Source of the DNA: Sulfuricurvum sp. PD_MW2
GTDB lineage: Bacteria > Campylobacterota > Campylobacteria > Campylobacterales > Sulfurimonadaceae
NCBI RefSeq assembly: GCF_002633015.1
Contig: NZ_NSIU01000013.1
Span: forward strand, 1 to 53,326
Direction of reading: 5' to 3'
Length of the DNA stretch: 53,326 bases
This document shows, piece after piece, positions 1-8,036 of the stretch. Within the stretch, counting starts at the first letter, position 1. Each line of letters opens with the position of its first letter. The position numbers were made by a program, and so were the translations under genes. Under the pieces are notes generated by a model that was not told where the DNA came from, ran no database searches, and saw only the letters and a program-made list of their open reading frames with translations.

Positions 1-18
1 AAATTTATAAGGCTTTTT

Positions 19-2028
19 TTGAAATTTTCATCGTTTATCGTTCTTTCTTCTCTTCCATTAACTCTTTTTGGAGCTGAAGCACCTATCATCACTACTCTCA
101 ATCAAGATATGAATACAATAGAGCAATTGGCAGCACAAACGAATCAGAACAGTGACTATCAGCCATTTATTTTATCGATCTGGCAACAAAAGGAACTGAT
201 CGCCTTTGGAGCACACACCCTCAAAGACGCCATCATGCTTATCCCCGGTATCGATATGATGGGCGATACCATGAATAATCGTACCCCCGTCATCCGTGGA
301 TCAAACCCGTTAGCATACGGTCAGACCAAACTCGCCCTAGACGGGATCATTGTCAATGACCGAACGTTTGATAGCTATAACGGATATTTAAATTTTCCTA
401 TCGAATTAATCGAACGTATCGAAGTTGTTCGGGGGTCAGGAAGCTTTATAGAAGGGGTCAACGGCTATTCTGGGTCTATCAACGTGATCACTTATGCCAA
501 AGATGAGAACAAACAACAAAACGGCACTCTATTTGGAAGTTTTGGAAGCGATAACTACCGACAGAGCGGCTTTGCATATACCCACCGTGAATCGCAATGG
601 AGACTCTCAGGTGACTTTTTCTACCAAAATGATGATGCAATCTCTCCTATCGCAGTGACCGATAAATATAATAACAGAGGATATGTTCCGCTCAATAACC
701 GTCAGGTCGCTTTCGGTCTTTCGTATCTCTATGAGAATTTTTATCTGAAAGGACGCTTCAACCATTTTACGACCGGAAGTGCATTTGGTAACTTGAATGC
801 ACTTCCAAATATGGAAGGAAAACAAACCTTACCCTCTTGGTTTATAGAGGGCGGTTATCTTATTAACGTATCCGATCATTTTACCCTCCAAACAAAAGTC
901 GGTACCATGGAAGACGGTTGGCATAATGATTCTCGTTCATTACCTGCCGGAACCTATCTAGGAGTGACCTATCCAGATGGATACTGGGCTTATCTCGATT
1001 TTACTACTCGCCTTCGCTATGCCGGAGTATCAGCATCGTTTACCGGAATAAAAAATCATAAAATTTCTACCGGTTATACACAAAAATATGAAGACGTTAT
1101 CAAGATGTCCTCCATCACGACCAATCGTACTACCGGAGGGCCTGATCTGGTCGATTATACACTCACAGCCCCTTTCATAGATGCAGGTTCTGCATGCCGG
1201 CATACCTACGAAGTCTATCTCAACGATACCATAGACATTAACGATGAATTGGCACTCTCCCTCAATCTGGGTGGAACAAAAGCATCCAATATCAGTTTTG
1301 AGCCCTATGCCAGAGCCGCTTTAGTCTATCAACCCTATCGTGAACATATTTTTAAATTCATGGTTGGAAACAGCTATAGGCTACCCTCGTTTCAAGAGCT
1401 CTACACCCTCAACAACCCAGCCCGTATCGGAAATCCTGCATTAGATCCTGAACATGTTGTCTCGTATGAAACACAATATCTGTATAAACCATCCCTTTCA
1501 ACTACCTTTGGACTTAATTTATTTTATCTAACAAATACAGATCAGATTACCCCAAATACGGTAGACAAAGTCTATCAAAATATCGGACAGCGCAATATTC
1601 AAGGATTAGAGAGCGAATTTCGCGGAAACATTAATGACGATGCTATCGCTTATCTCTCCTACAGTTATATCCGAGGCGAAACGATCAAAGGGAGTGCTAC
1701 AACAGATTTTCTCCCTTATGCTTCGACACATTTAATCAAAGGCGGAATATCATACGCCCTAACTGCAGAACTCAATGCAGCGATTATAGGGCGCTATAAC
1801 AGTGAAAAGGAGCGCAGACCAGAAGATAGCCGAAAAAACTCAATGGAATCGTTCGCATCGTATGATCTTATCTTGGGATGGGAGGACAATAGCGGTTTTT
1901 ATATCCAAGGCTCATTAAAAAATGTCAATAATGCTGTTTATCGCTACATATCTCCCCCTTCAACCTATGCGGATGATTATCCGATCGAGGGAAGAACCTT
2001 TTGGATTAGAGCAGGATGGAAGTTTTGA
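19..2028 (+). CDS. TonB-dependent outer-membrane receptor
   Basis: Outer-membrane active-transport receptor that would import a siderophore, vitamin or similar ligand using TonB energy; the substrate cannot be told. Residues 1-18 look like a signal peptide ending near LFGA. A plug domain follows at about 50-160 (DAIMLIPGID, then PVIRGS, then IERIEVVRGSGS), then a long barrel of alternating aromatic/polar strands up to a terminal Phe (IRAGWKF), as expected for BAM-assembled barrels. The length of 669 aa is normal. The start chosen is TTG at 19, preceded by ATAAGG; the window begins 18 bases upstream, so an earlier start cannot be excluded. The stop overlaps the ATG of the next gene (TGATG), so it is co-transcribed with a periplasmic protein and a GGDEF-EAL enzyme. 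This suggests the receptor or its ligand feeds c-di-GMP signalling. Confidence 0.9.
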   Translation: MKFSSFIVLSSLPLTLFGAEAPIITTLNQDMNTIEQLAAQTNQNSDYQPFILSIWQQKELIAFGAHTLKDAIMLIPGIDMMGDTMNNRTPVIRGSNPLAYGQTKLALDGIIVNDRTFDSYNGYLNFPIELIERIEVVRGSGSFIEGVNGYSGSINVITYAKDENKQQNGTLFGSFGSDNYRQSGFAYTHRESQWRLSGDFFYQNDDAISPIAVTDKYNNRGYVPLNNRQVAFGLSYLYENFYLKGRFNHFTTGSAFGNLNALPNMEGKQTLPSWFIEGGYLINVSDHFTLQTKVGTMEDGWHNDSRSLPAGTYLGVTYPDGYWAYLDFTTRLRYAGVSASFTGIKNHKISTGYTQKYEDVIKMSSITTNRTTGGPDLVDYTLTAPFIDAGSACRHTYEVYLNDTIDINDELALSLNLGGTKASNISFEPYARAALVYQPYREHIFKFMVGNSYRLPSFQELYTLNNPARIGNPALDPEHVVSYETQYLYKPSLSTTFGLNLFYLTNTDQITPNTVDKVYQNIGQRNIQGLESEFRGNINDDAIAYLSYSYIRGETIKGSATTDFLPYASTHLIKGGISYALTAELNAAIIGRYNSEKERRPEDSRKNSMESFASYDLILGWEDNSGFYIQGSLKNVNNAVYRYISPPSTYADDYPIEGRTFWIRAGWKF

Positions 2029-2558
2029 TGCGAATTATTGCCATTCTCCTGATCACTGTTTATCTTGCATTTGCCAGCGATCCGTTAGTGATAAACGCAC
2101 ATGTACGGATGTTGCCTAAAATCATGGCTCTAGATACCCGTTTATCATCAAAGACCGATACGTCGAAAAAGATTTTTGCGGTTGTCTATGACGGAAACCA
2201 AAAATCTGAAGCACAGTCGATAGCCGATGCTATCAACAAAACTCATAATGGGAAAGTATCGACACTCTTATTTAACGCGATCTCTCTTTCTGCAAATGAA
2301 CTTGTAGATAGAAGAGATATTGCTTTTGTGTATGTTGTTCAAAAAAGTAATCCAAAATCGCTCAAAAAGATTGCCGCATGGGGAGTTGAAAACTCGATAC
2401 CGACATTTTCGTATGATGTTGCCGATTTGGAATATGGTATTTTAGGATCCATCGCAATTGAGCGTACCAGCATCATTTATATCAACAAAAAAAATCTCAA
2501 AGAGGGAAAATACCATTTTGATGAAGCTTTATACCAAATTGCGAGATTCGTAGAATGA
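2028..2558 (+). CDS. Periplasmic YfiR-like or substrate-binding-like protein
   Basis: A 176-aa exported protein: residues 1-15 (MRIIAILLITVYLAFA) form a signal peptide. The ATG at 2028 overlaps the receptor stop; an in-frame ATG 12 bases upstream would spoil the signal peptide, so 2028 is preferred. The mature part starts a strand with KKIFAVVYDGNQ and alternates strands and helices, compatible with the YfiR/HmsC (DUF4154) fold or a small periplasmic binding domain. Family knowledge: YfiR-type proteins sit in the periplasm and inhibit a partner membrane diguanylate cyclase. Here the next gene, overlapping by 4 bases, is exactly a membrane GGDEF-EAL protein, which supports that reading. Sequence similarity to YfiR is weak by eye and no ligand residues were identified, so the family assignment is tentative while the exported location is firm. 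Confidence 0.6.
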   Translation: MRIIAILLITVYLAFASDPLVINAHVRMLPKIMALDTRLSSKTDTSKKIFAVVYDGNQKSEAQSIADAINKTHNGKVSTLLFNAISLSANELVDRRDIAFVYVVQKSNPKSLKKIAAWGVENSIPTFSYDVADLEYGILGSIAIERTSIIYINKKNLKEGKYHFDEALYQIARFVE

Positions 2559-4474
2559 ATTATTTTAGAAATGCTAGGCTTTCAACAAAACTTTTTCTGT
2601 CGATGTTACTTGTCACATCCGTCATTTTCGTTACGATCACACTGGTCACTTTTTCGATTGTTCGAGATTTAACATTAAATTCTCAAAAAGAAAAAGCTTC
2701 ATTGCTGATCGATACCGTCAATCCTGCCGTCTCTCTCTCCCTTTTTCTAGGGCTTAACGATCTAGGGGAAAAACTCTCTACTATCACCCATCGAGACGAA
2801 GTCGTTGAATTGCAAATTTTGGATATACATGGAAAAATACTGCTAAATTATCGCCAACATTCTCCTTTAAAATCATCCCAGATGATCAATGTTACGGAAA
2901 ATTTAGTGGAACCTTCTTCCCTCAAACCGATCGGTTCGATCACCCTCACCTATTCGGGTGAAGAGTTCACTCAAACGATGAACCGTTTTTATACCCTATA
3001 TGCCTGGATCGGTATCAGTATATTTAGTATTCTTTGGCTGATGATATTGTGGATCAACCGTTTACTCTTACCGATCACATTGATTGCACATAAAGTACGT
3101 AACTATAAGCCCGGTACAAAAATCACGTTCGATTTACCTTATACACAACGCGAATTTACCCATATCAGCCACTCTTTTGAAGTCATGCAAGAGAGCGTTA
3201 TCAAATATTCTCAAGAGATTGAATCCATCAATAAAAATCTTGAAATGAAAATTGCGGAACAAACGCACAAAGCGACACGGCATCTTTACTATGATAATCT
3301 CACCTCTCTTCCAAATCGTATAAAACTGCAAGAAGATTTGCTAGAAAATCCTACCAATACAGTTGCCATTTTAAATATTGATGATTTTAAAGAGATCAAT
3401 GACTTTTTCGGTATTGATGCGGGTGATTGGTTATTAACGCAAATCGCCCATTGGCTTAATGAGATGAAATTTAAACCCTACCGTATTGGAGGAGATGAAT
3501 TTGCATTTCGTCTCAAAGAAGGGCAATCCCATATCGAATTTCAGTACGAAATCGAAAATCTTCTATTATCGCTCAATGAAAGACTATTTATGATCGCCGA
3601 TGAAACGGTTCATGTCCGTGCTACCGTCGGGATCGCCATCGATAGTTCTAAACCTCTCATTCATGCTGATGTGGCACTCAATAAAGCTCGAAGCATGAAA
3701 CGCCCTTATGCCATTTATGACCGTTCAGAGGGGATTGAGCAACAATACCAAACCAATATTGCGATGTCAGCTCAAATCCGACAAGCACTCGTTGAACATC
3801 GAATCGTATGCCAATATCAACCGATCGTATCTTCAAAAAGTGGTGCAATCGAGAAATTTGAAACACTTGTCCGTATTCAAAATGAAGACGGTTCATTGAT
3901 ACCGCCATATGATTTTCTGCCGATTGCGCAAAAAACGAAACTGTACCACCATATTACACAAGAAGTGGTCTATCAGGCATGTAATCTCTTTGCTTCACGG
4001 CAAGAACAGTTTTCCATCAACCTCTCTGGAAGTGATATCTTAGATCATAGAACAGTGATGACAATCGAAAACATTCTCCGCCAAACCGGCACAGCCGATC
4101 GGATTATTTTTGAAATTTTAGAATCCGAAGGTATCGAAAATTTCGAAGAAGTAGCAATATTCATCACACGGATGAAAGCCTTAGGAGCCAAGATAGCGAT
4201 TGATGATTTTGGAACAGGTTATTCCAATTTTGAAAATATCCTCAAACTCAATGTCGATATTCTCAAAATTGACGGTTCATTGATAAAATCGATCGATCTG
4301 AATCCGCGTAATCGCATCGTGGTTGAAGCCATTGTCGATTTCGCCCACAAGATAGGGATTGATACCGTTGCAGAGTTTGTAGCCTCCGAAGAGATTTTAC
4401 AACACGTAAAAGATTTAAATATTACCTATGCACAAGGATTTCATACCGGAAAGCCACAATTTTTAAATCAGTAA
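2555..4474 (+). CDS. Membrane GGDEF-EAL c-di-GMP enzyme
   Basis: A 639-aa bifunctional-type cyclic-di-GMP protein. Transmembrane helices lie near residues 12-32 and 147-168, enclosing a periplasmic domain of about 110 residues. A HAMP-like/coiled-coil linker runs to about 245. The GGDEF domain carries an intact RIGGDEF at about 312-316. The EAL domain begins near 435 with EKFETLVR (ETL in place of EAL) and keeps NLSGSD, FEILESEG, IDDFGTGYSN, LKIDGSLI and a late QGF, so the phosphodiesterase metal and base residues appear present. Its ATG overlaps the preceding periplasmic gene by 4 bases, so it should be one transcript with the receptor. A receptor-periplasmic regulator-membrane enzyme chain like YfiBNR is inferred. 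Its EAL domain resembles that of the FIST protein at 28797-31583 more than the other EAL domains here. Confidence 0.93.
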   Translation: MNYFRNARLSTKLFLSMLLVTSVIFVTITLVTFSIVRDLTLNSQKEKASLLIDTVNPAVSLSLFLGLNDLGEKLSTITHRDEVVELQILDIHGKILLNYRQHSPLKSSQMINVTENLVEPSSLKPIGSITLTYSGEEFTQTMNRFYTLYAWIGISIFSILWLMILWINRLLLPITLIAHKVRNYKPGTKITFDLPYTQREFTHISHSFEVMQESVIKYSQEIESINKNLEMKIAEQTHKATRHLYYDNLTSLPNRIKLQEDLLENPTNTVAILNIDDFKEINDFFGIDAGDWLLTQIAHWLNEMKFKPYRIGGDEFAFRLKEGQSHIEFQYEIENLLLSLNERLFMIADETVHVRATVGIAIDSSKPLIHADVALNKARSMKRPYAIYDRSEGIEQQYQTNIAMSAQIRQALVEHRIVCQYQPIVSSKSGAIEKFETLVRIQNEDGSLIPPYDFLPIAQKTKLYHHITQEVVYQACNLFASRQEQFSINLSGSDILDHRTVMTIENILRQTGTADRIIFEILESEGIENFEEVAIFITRMKALGAKIAIDDFGTGYSNFENILKLNVDILKIDGSLIKSIDLNPRNRIVVEAIVDFAHKIGIDTVAEFVASEEILQHVKDLNITYAQGFHTGKPQFLNQ

Positions 4475-4502
4475 CTGATGTAAAATTTAATCCTTGGCAT
4501 GG

Positions 4503-4508
4503 TATAAT
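4503..4508 (+). promoter_or_regulatory. -10 box of aminotransferase gene
   Basis: A perfect TATAAT, preceded by GG, lies 28 bases before the ATG at 4536. No good -35 box is present at 16-18 bp, which is usual for sigma-70 promoters of Campylobacterota. Confidence 0.65.
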
Positions 4509-4535
4509 TCGCAAAATTTTTACAAGGGCTGATCC

Positions 4536-5702
4536 ATGTTAACCGATCGCGTCAATATACTCTCCGAATCGATTACCATAGCTATCTCTACGTTAGCGCA
4601 AGAACTCAAAGCACAAGGGAAAAACATCCTTAGCTTTTCCGCAGGTGAGCCCGATTTTGATACACCCCAAGTGATCAAAGATGCCGCTATCAAAGCGATT
4701 AATGAAGGTTTCACAAAATACACTGCTGTGGACGGTATCCCCGAACTAAAAGCAGCTATTGCACTTAAACTAAAACGTGACAATGCTCTAGAATACAAAC
4801 CAAATCAAATCATTACCAATAACGGTGCGAAACATTCACTTTACAATCTCTTCGCGTGTACTATTCAAGCAGGTGACGAAGTCATTATCCCTGCTCCGTA
4901 CTGGGTAACCTATCCGGAATTGGTCATGTACTGCGGTGGAAGTGTTGTTGAGATTATGACAGATGATTCAAGCGGATTTAAAATCACTCCGGAACAGCTC
5001 AAAGCAGCATTGACTCCGAAAACAAAAATGTTGATTTTAACCTCTCCTTCAAATCCGACGGGTGCGGTATACTCACGCGAAGAGCTTATCGCATTGGGCA
5101 AAGTTTTAGAAGGTACCAATGTTCTGGTAGCAAGTGATGAGATGTACGAAAAGCTGATTTATGACGGAGAATTTACTTCTGCCGCAGCGGTAAGCGAGGA
5201 TATGTACCAACGCACTATTACCATCAACGGTCTTAGTAAATCGGTTGCAATGACAGGATGGCGTTTTGGGTATATGGCGGCAGCAAAAACTGAAATCATC
5301 CAGGCAACCAAAAAGCTTCAAAGCCAAAGCACATCAAACATTAACTCTATCACTCAAAAAGCGGCTATCGCCGGGTTGAATGGCGATGCGGATGCGGATA
5401 TCGAAGCGATGCGTGTACAATTCAAAGCACGCCGTGATGAAGCCGTCAAATTGTTCAATGAGATTGACGGACTCTCAGTCCTCTCTCCTGCAGGTGCTTT
5501 TTATCTATTCGTCAATATCAAAGAAGTAAGTAACGATTCTATGGAATTTTGTAAACAACTTCTTGAAGAGCAAGGGATAGCCGTTGTACCAGGTGTAGGG
5601 TTTGGTTCAGAGGGGTATTTCCGATTTAGTTTTGCAACCGATATTGAAAGTATTCGTGAAGGTATCAAACGGATTGCTGCTTTCGTAGCAACAAAAAAAT
5701 AA
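4536..5702 (+). CDS. aspC: Class I/II aminotransferase, probable aspartate aminotransferase
   Basis: A PLP-dependent fold-type I transaminase of 388 aa, normal for the aspartate aminotransferase Ib subgroup. It would interconvert aspartate/2-oxoglutarate and oxaloacetate/glutamate in the cytosol. Landmarks are FSAGEPDFDTP near the N-terminus, the NNGAKHSLYNL cofactor-phosphate region, APYWVTYPE, LTSPSNPTG, the PLP-lysine segment NGLSKSVAMTGWR and the C-terminal arginine segment YFRFSFAT. It stands alone, with its own -10 box upstream and a stem-loop terminator just after the stop. Related members can act on aromatic amino acids or prephenate, so the exact substrate is inferred. It is unrelated to the nif genes as far as can be seen. 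Confidence 0.9.
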   Translation: MLTDRVNILSESITIAISTLAQELKAQGKNILSFSAGEPDFDTPQVIKDAAIKAINEGFTKYTAVDGIPELKAAIALKLKRDNALEYKPNQIITNNGAKHSLYNLFACTIQAGDEVIIPAPYWVTYPELVMYCGGSVVEIMTDDSSGFKITPEQLKAALTPKTKMLILTSPSNPTGAVYSREELIALGKVLEGTNVLVASDEMYEKLIYDGEFTSAAAVSEDMYQRTITINGLSKSVAMTGWRFGYMAAAKTEIIQATKKLQSQSTSNINSITQKAAIAGLNGDADADIEAMRVQFKARRDEAVKLFNEIDGLSVLSPAGAFYLFVNIKEVSNDSMEFCKQLLEEQGIAVVPGVGFGSEGYFRFSFATDIESIREGIKRIAAFVATKK

Positions 5703-5716
5703 TCCAATTTGGACTC

Positions 5717-5744
5717 TTTTTCCCTCTATTTACGGAGGGAAAAA
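5717..5744. terminator. Bidirectional stem-loop terminator
   Basis: A 10-bp perfect stem, TTTTTCCCTC at 5717-5726 and GAGGGAAAAA at 5735-5744, with an 8-base loop. It lies between the convergent aminotransferase and 73-aa genes. The A/T-flanked stem can terminate transcription from both sides. Confidence 0.8.
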
Positions 5745-5750
5745 TCTTCG

Positions 5751-5972
5751 TTATTTAACCGCTTTTAGCGCCTCAATAACTGCATCGATATTACCCATCG
5801 GAATATGTACTTTCCACTCAGGATTTTTAGCATCGCCGGATAGCGATATACCAATACTGGCAACACTGTCACTTCCCGCCCCATATGGCTCATCCACTTT
5901 ACTGATAGAAATAACACCTTTTTTTGTCCCTTCCAAAGGAACCTCTTTAATAATAGTAACGCCTGAACTCAT
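5751..5972 (-). CDS. Conserved-looking hypothetical protein, 73 aa
   Basis: A small soluble protein with no signal peptide, membrane segment or Cys pair. It has a basic/hydrophobic N-terminal strand region, a Gly/Ser-rich middle (GISLSGDAKNPEWKVHIP) and an amphipathic C-terminal helix (IDAVIEALKAVK). The strand-rich body plus terminal helix is vaguely like a PC4-type single-strand DNA-binding fold, but I do not recognise the family. The start ATG at 5972 has TTAGGAG about 8 bases upstream, so translation is credible. It lies alone between a terminator and the transglycosylase-like gene. Confidence 0.6.
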   Translation of the reverse strand: MSSGVTIIKEVPLEGTKKGVISISKVDEPYGAGSDSVASIGISLSGDAKNPEWKVHIPMGNIDAVIEALKAVK

Positions 5973-6043
5973 AAAAACTCCTAATAGCTGTAGTTAAAAG
6001 AGTTTAGCCGATTTTCACTAAAGCAAGCTTAAAAAAGAGAGAA

Positions 6044-6589
6044 TTAATTTGAACCTTGATTCGCAGCGTTACCATAAATAAAAGCATACATTTTTCGGTA
6101 ATATCGTTCGTTGCGTGTACGATCTGTAGCGCTAAAGTGGTGATATCGTCCTAATGTCTCCCATGAATAACCAAAACTTTTAACCAATTTCGTCAAAATG
6201 GCATTTGCCTGTTCACGTGCCGTAGAATCTTCAAAATATTCATTGAGCATCGGGTTTGGATGATATTTATAATTAATTTGATAAGGGCCAAGATCAAGAT
6301 TGACGATTCCGCCATCGATTAGGGCTTGTGCTTGTGCCGTACATTGTTCTGTCCCGCCACATTTGATAATATGTCCATTTACCGCAAAACCGGCTGCAGC
6401 TGCACGCTGTGCTTCATCGTCAGCATTGATACGAATCACATGCGGGTTGCATCGTCCCCCTTCTTGGAGACATTCACAGTGCTTTATAGCATCAAGAACA
6501 ATGTCAGGCATCCGAATATCGAAAGAAGAATCACCATCAGCATATAAAAATGCTGTTGCCATGATTAAGCTTACCGCTATTTTTCGCAT
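6044..6589 (-). CDS. Exported SLT-like (lytic transglycosylase-related) protein
   Basis: A 181-aa protein with a signal peptide (residues 1-17, cut near LYADG). The body resembles the soluble lytic transglycosylase/lysozyme fold: an early helix IVLDAIKHCECLQEGG where SLT proteins carry the catalytic Glu, a central NLDLGPYQINYKYHP matching the usual xxGLMQIN segment, and a late LGRYHHFS similar to the Y-N-G-G region. Three Cys pairs in the first half (CEC, C, C, C) suggest disulphides in the periplasm. It would trim or remodel peptidoglycan. AAGGGG lies upstream of the chosen ATG. It is 17 bases downstream of lpxD on the same strand and likely in the same operon, joining two envelope functions. 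Family assignment is by motif order only. Confidence 0.65.
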   Translation of the reverse strand: MRKIAVSLIMATAFLYADGDSSFDIRMPDIVLDAIKHCECLQEGGRCNPHVIRINADDEAQRAAAAGFAVNGHIIKCGGTEQCTAQAQALIDGGIVNLDLGPYQINYKYHPNPMLNEYFEDSTAREQANAILTKLVKSFGYSWETLGRYHHFSATDRTRNERYYRKMYAFIYGNAANQGSN

Positions 6590-6606
6590 TCATTTGCCCC
6601 TTTTGC

Positions 6607-7554
6607 TTAAGATTCTAGTATTTTAGCTAATTTTGCCTGCATTTTCAGCCACAATTTATGTTCCATCAACGGAAAGCCGCTGTAGACCCCTTTTTGTATG
6701 ATACTTTTTGTAACACCAGAGCGTGCTGCCAACGTCGTAAAAGGGGCAATACTCAAATGTCCTGCAGCAGCACTTTGTCCACCCATCACGACATTGCGTC
6801 CCAAGGTTGTAGAACCCGCAAGTCCGGATTGGGAGACCATGATTGAGAATTCGCCGACAACACAGTTATGACCTATTTGGACCAGATTGTCGATTTTTGA
6901 ACCGCGTTTTATCAACGTCGAACCGAACACAGCACAATCGATTGTCGTATTTGCCCCAATCTCAACATCATCTTCCAATACAACATTACCATTTTGATAA
7001 AGCTTTACATGCTCACCCGTTTTTGTATGTGCGTATCCGAACCCATCGCTTCCGATCACACTGCCCGCATGAACCATCACCCGATTACCGATGACACAAT
7101 CACGGTAAATCGTAACATTGGGGTACAAGACAACGTCATCTCCGATTACAGCTTCGGCACCGACATAAACACCGCTCATGATTGTGCAATTTTTGCCGAT
7201 TTTGACCCCGTTTTCAATGTGAGCGGTTGGATATACTTTGCTCCCCTCACCAATGATTGGTTCGACAGTGCTGCTTTGAATCGGCTTGGAGAATTGTTTA
7301 GAAAGAAGAGCTACAGACATATACGGTTCATCCGATATGAGTGCGATGACACCGGATGGCAATAAATGTGCTTTAGCTGCGGGAAGGATCACGGCAGAAG
7401 CTTTTGTATCAGAAAGTTCTTTTTCATATTTGGAATCCGATAAAAAAGAAATTTCTCCCTCAACTGCGTCACGAAGGGTATTCATTCCATGAATTTTTGT
7501 TGTATCGCTGATCTCTCCACACCCTAAGAATAGTGCAATTTCGCTAAGTATCAT
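6607..7554 (-). CDS. lpxD: UDP-3-O-acylglucosamine N-acyltransferase
   Basis: Third step of lipid A synthesis: transfer of a 3-hydroxyacyl chain from acyl-ACP to the 2-amino group of UDP-3-O-acyl-glucosamine, in the cytosol at the inner membrane. The N-terminal uridine-binding domain is residues 1-100. A left-handed beta-helix of hexapeptide repeats follows at about 105-270 ([21 protein letters not shown]). The catalytic His is in SAAAGHLS and a C-terminal helix ends the protein. At 315 aa it is slightly shorter than the E. coli enzyme, normal for Campylobacterota. It starts 5 bases after the ilvH stop, so it is in the ilvB-ilvH operon; coupling of branched-chain amino acid and lipid A genes is a linkage, not a shared pathway. 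Confidence 0.95.
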   Translation of the reverse strand: MILSEIALFLGCGEISDTTKIHGMNTLRDAVEGEISFLSDSKYEKELSDTKASAVILPAAKAHLLPSGVIALISDEPYMSVALLSKQFSKPIQSSTVEPIIGEGSKVYPTAHIENGVKIGKNCTIMSGVYVGAEAVIGDDVVLYPNVTIYRDCVIGNRVMVHAGSVIGSDGFGYAHTKTGEHVKLYQNGNVVLEDDVEIGANTTIDCAVFGSTLIKRGSKIDNLVQIGHNCVVGEFSIMVSQSGLAGSTTLGRNVVMGGQSAAAGHLSIAPFTTLAARSGVTKSIIQKGVYSGFPLMEHKLWLKMQAKLAKILES

Positions 7555-7559
7555 ATCTT

Positions 7560-8036
7560 TTATCTCTCTAATGCAACAGAGCCGCTGCGAACAATCTCTT
7601 TTGGATGAAACCGTTTGATCGCTTCGAGAAAATGGTTGACTCTCGTCGGCTCATCCGCAACCATAGCTATCATCGTATCACTTCCAACATTCACTATACG
7701 GCCATTGTACGCGTGTGTTAATGCTTCGATATCCCCCAGTGACTCACTCATCGGGATTTTGACCAACGCAATTTCTGTTTCAACCAAATCGGCATGTTCA
7801 TAAACTTTGAGTACGGGAATCAATTTATGCAATTGTTTCGTAATCTGTTCAACAACACGAACCGACCCTGCGGTTACAATCGTGATTCGAGAATATTTTG
7901 AATCCGGAATCGGAGCAACAGTCAACGATTCAATATTGTATCCTCGTCCTGAAAATAATCCTACAATTCGTGAGAGTACACTCGCTTCGTTCATGACAAT
8001 AACGGAAATAACGCGACGTTCTGTTTGTTCCATCAT
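7560..8036 (-). CDS. ilvH: Acetolactate synthase small (regulatory) subunit
   Basis: Regulatory subunit that activates the catalytic subunit and gives valine feedback inhibition. It is 158 aa with an N-terminal ACT domain ([31 protein letters not shown], the valine-site signature) at about 8-80, and a C-terminal domain with RVNHFLEAI and [10 protein letters not shown]. Its ATG overlaps the ilvB stop by one base (TAATG), typical of translational coupling. Two adjacent Met codons begin the frame; either could be used. Confidence 0.96.
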   Translation of the reverse strand: MMEQTERRVISVIVMNEASVLSRIVGLFSGRGYNIESLTVAPIPDSKYSRITIVTAGSVRVVEQITKQLHKLIPVLKVYEHADLVETEIALVKIPMSESLGDIEALTHAYNGRIVNVGSDTMIAMVADEPTRVNHFLEAIKRFHPKEIVRSGSVALER

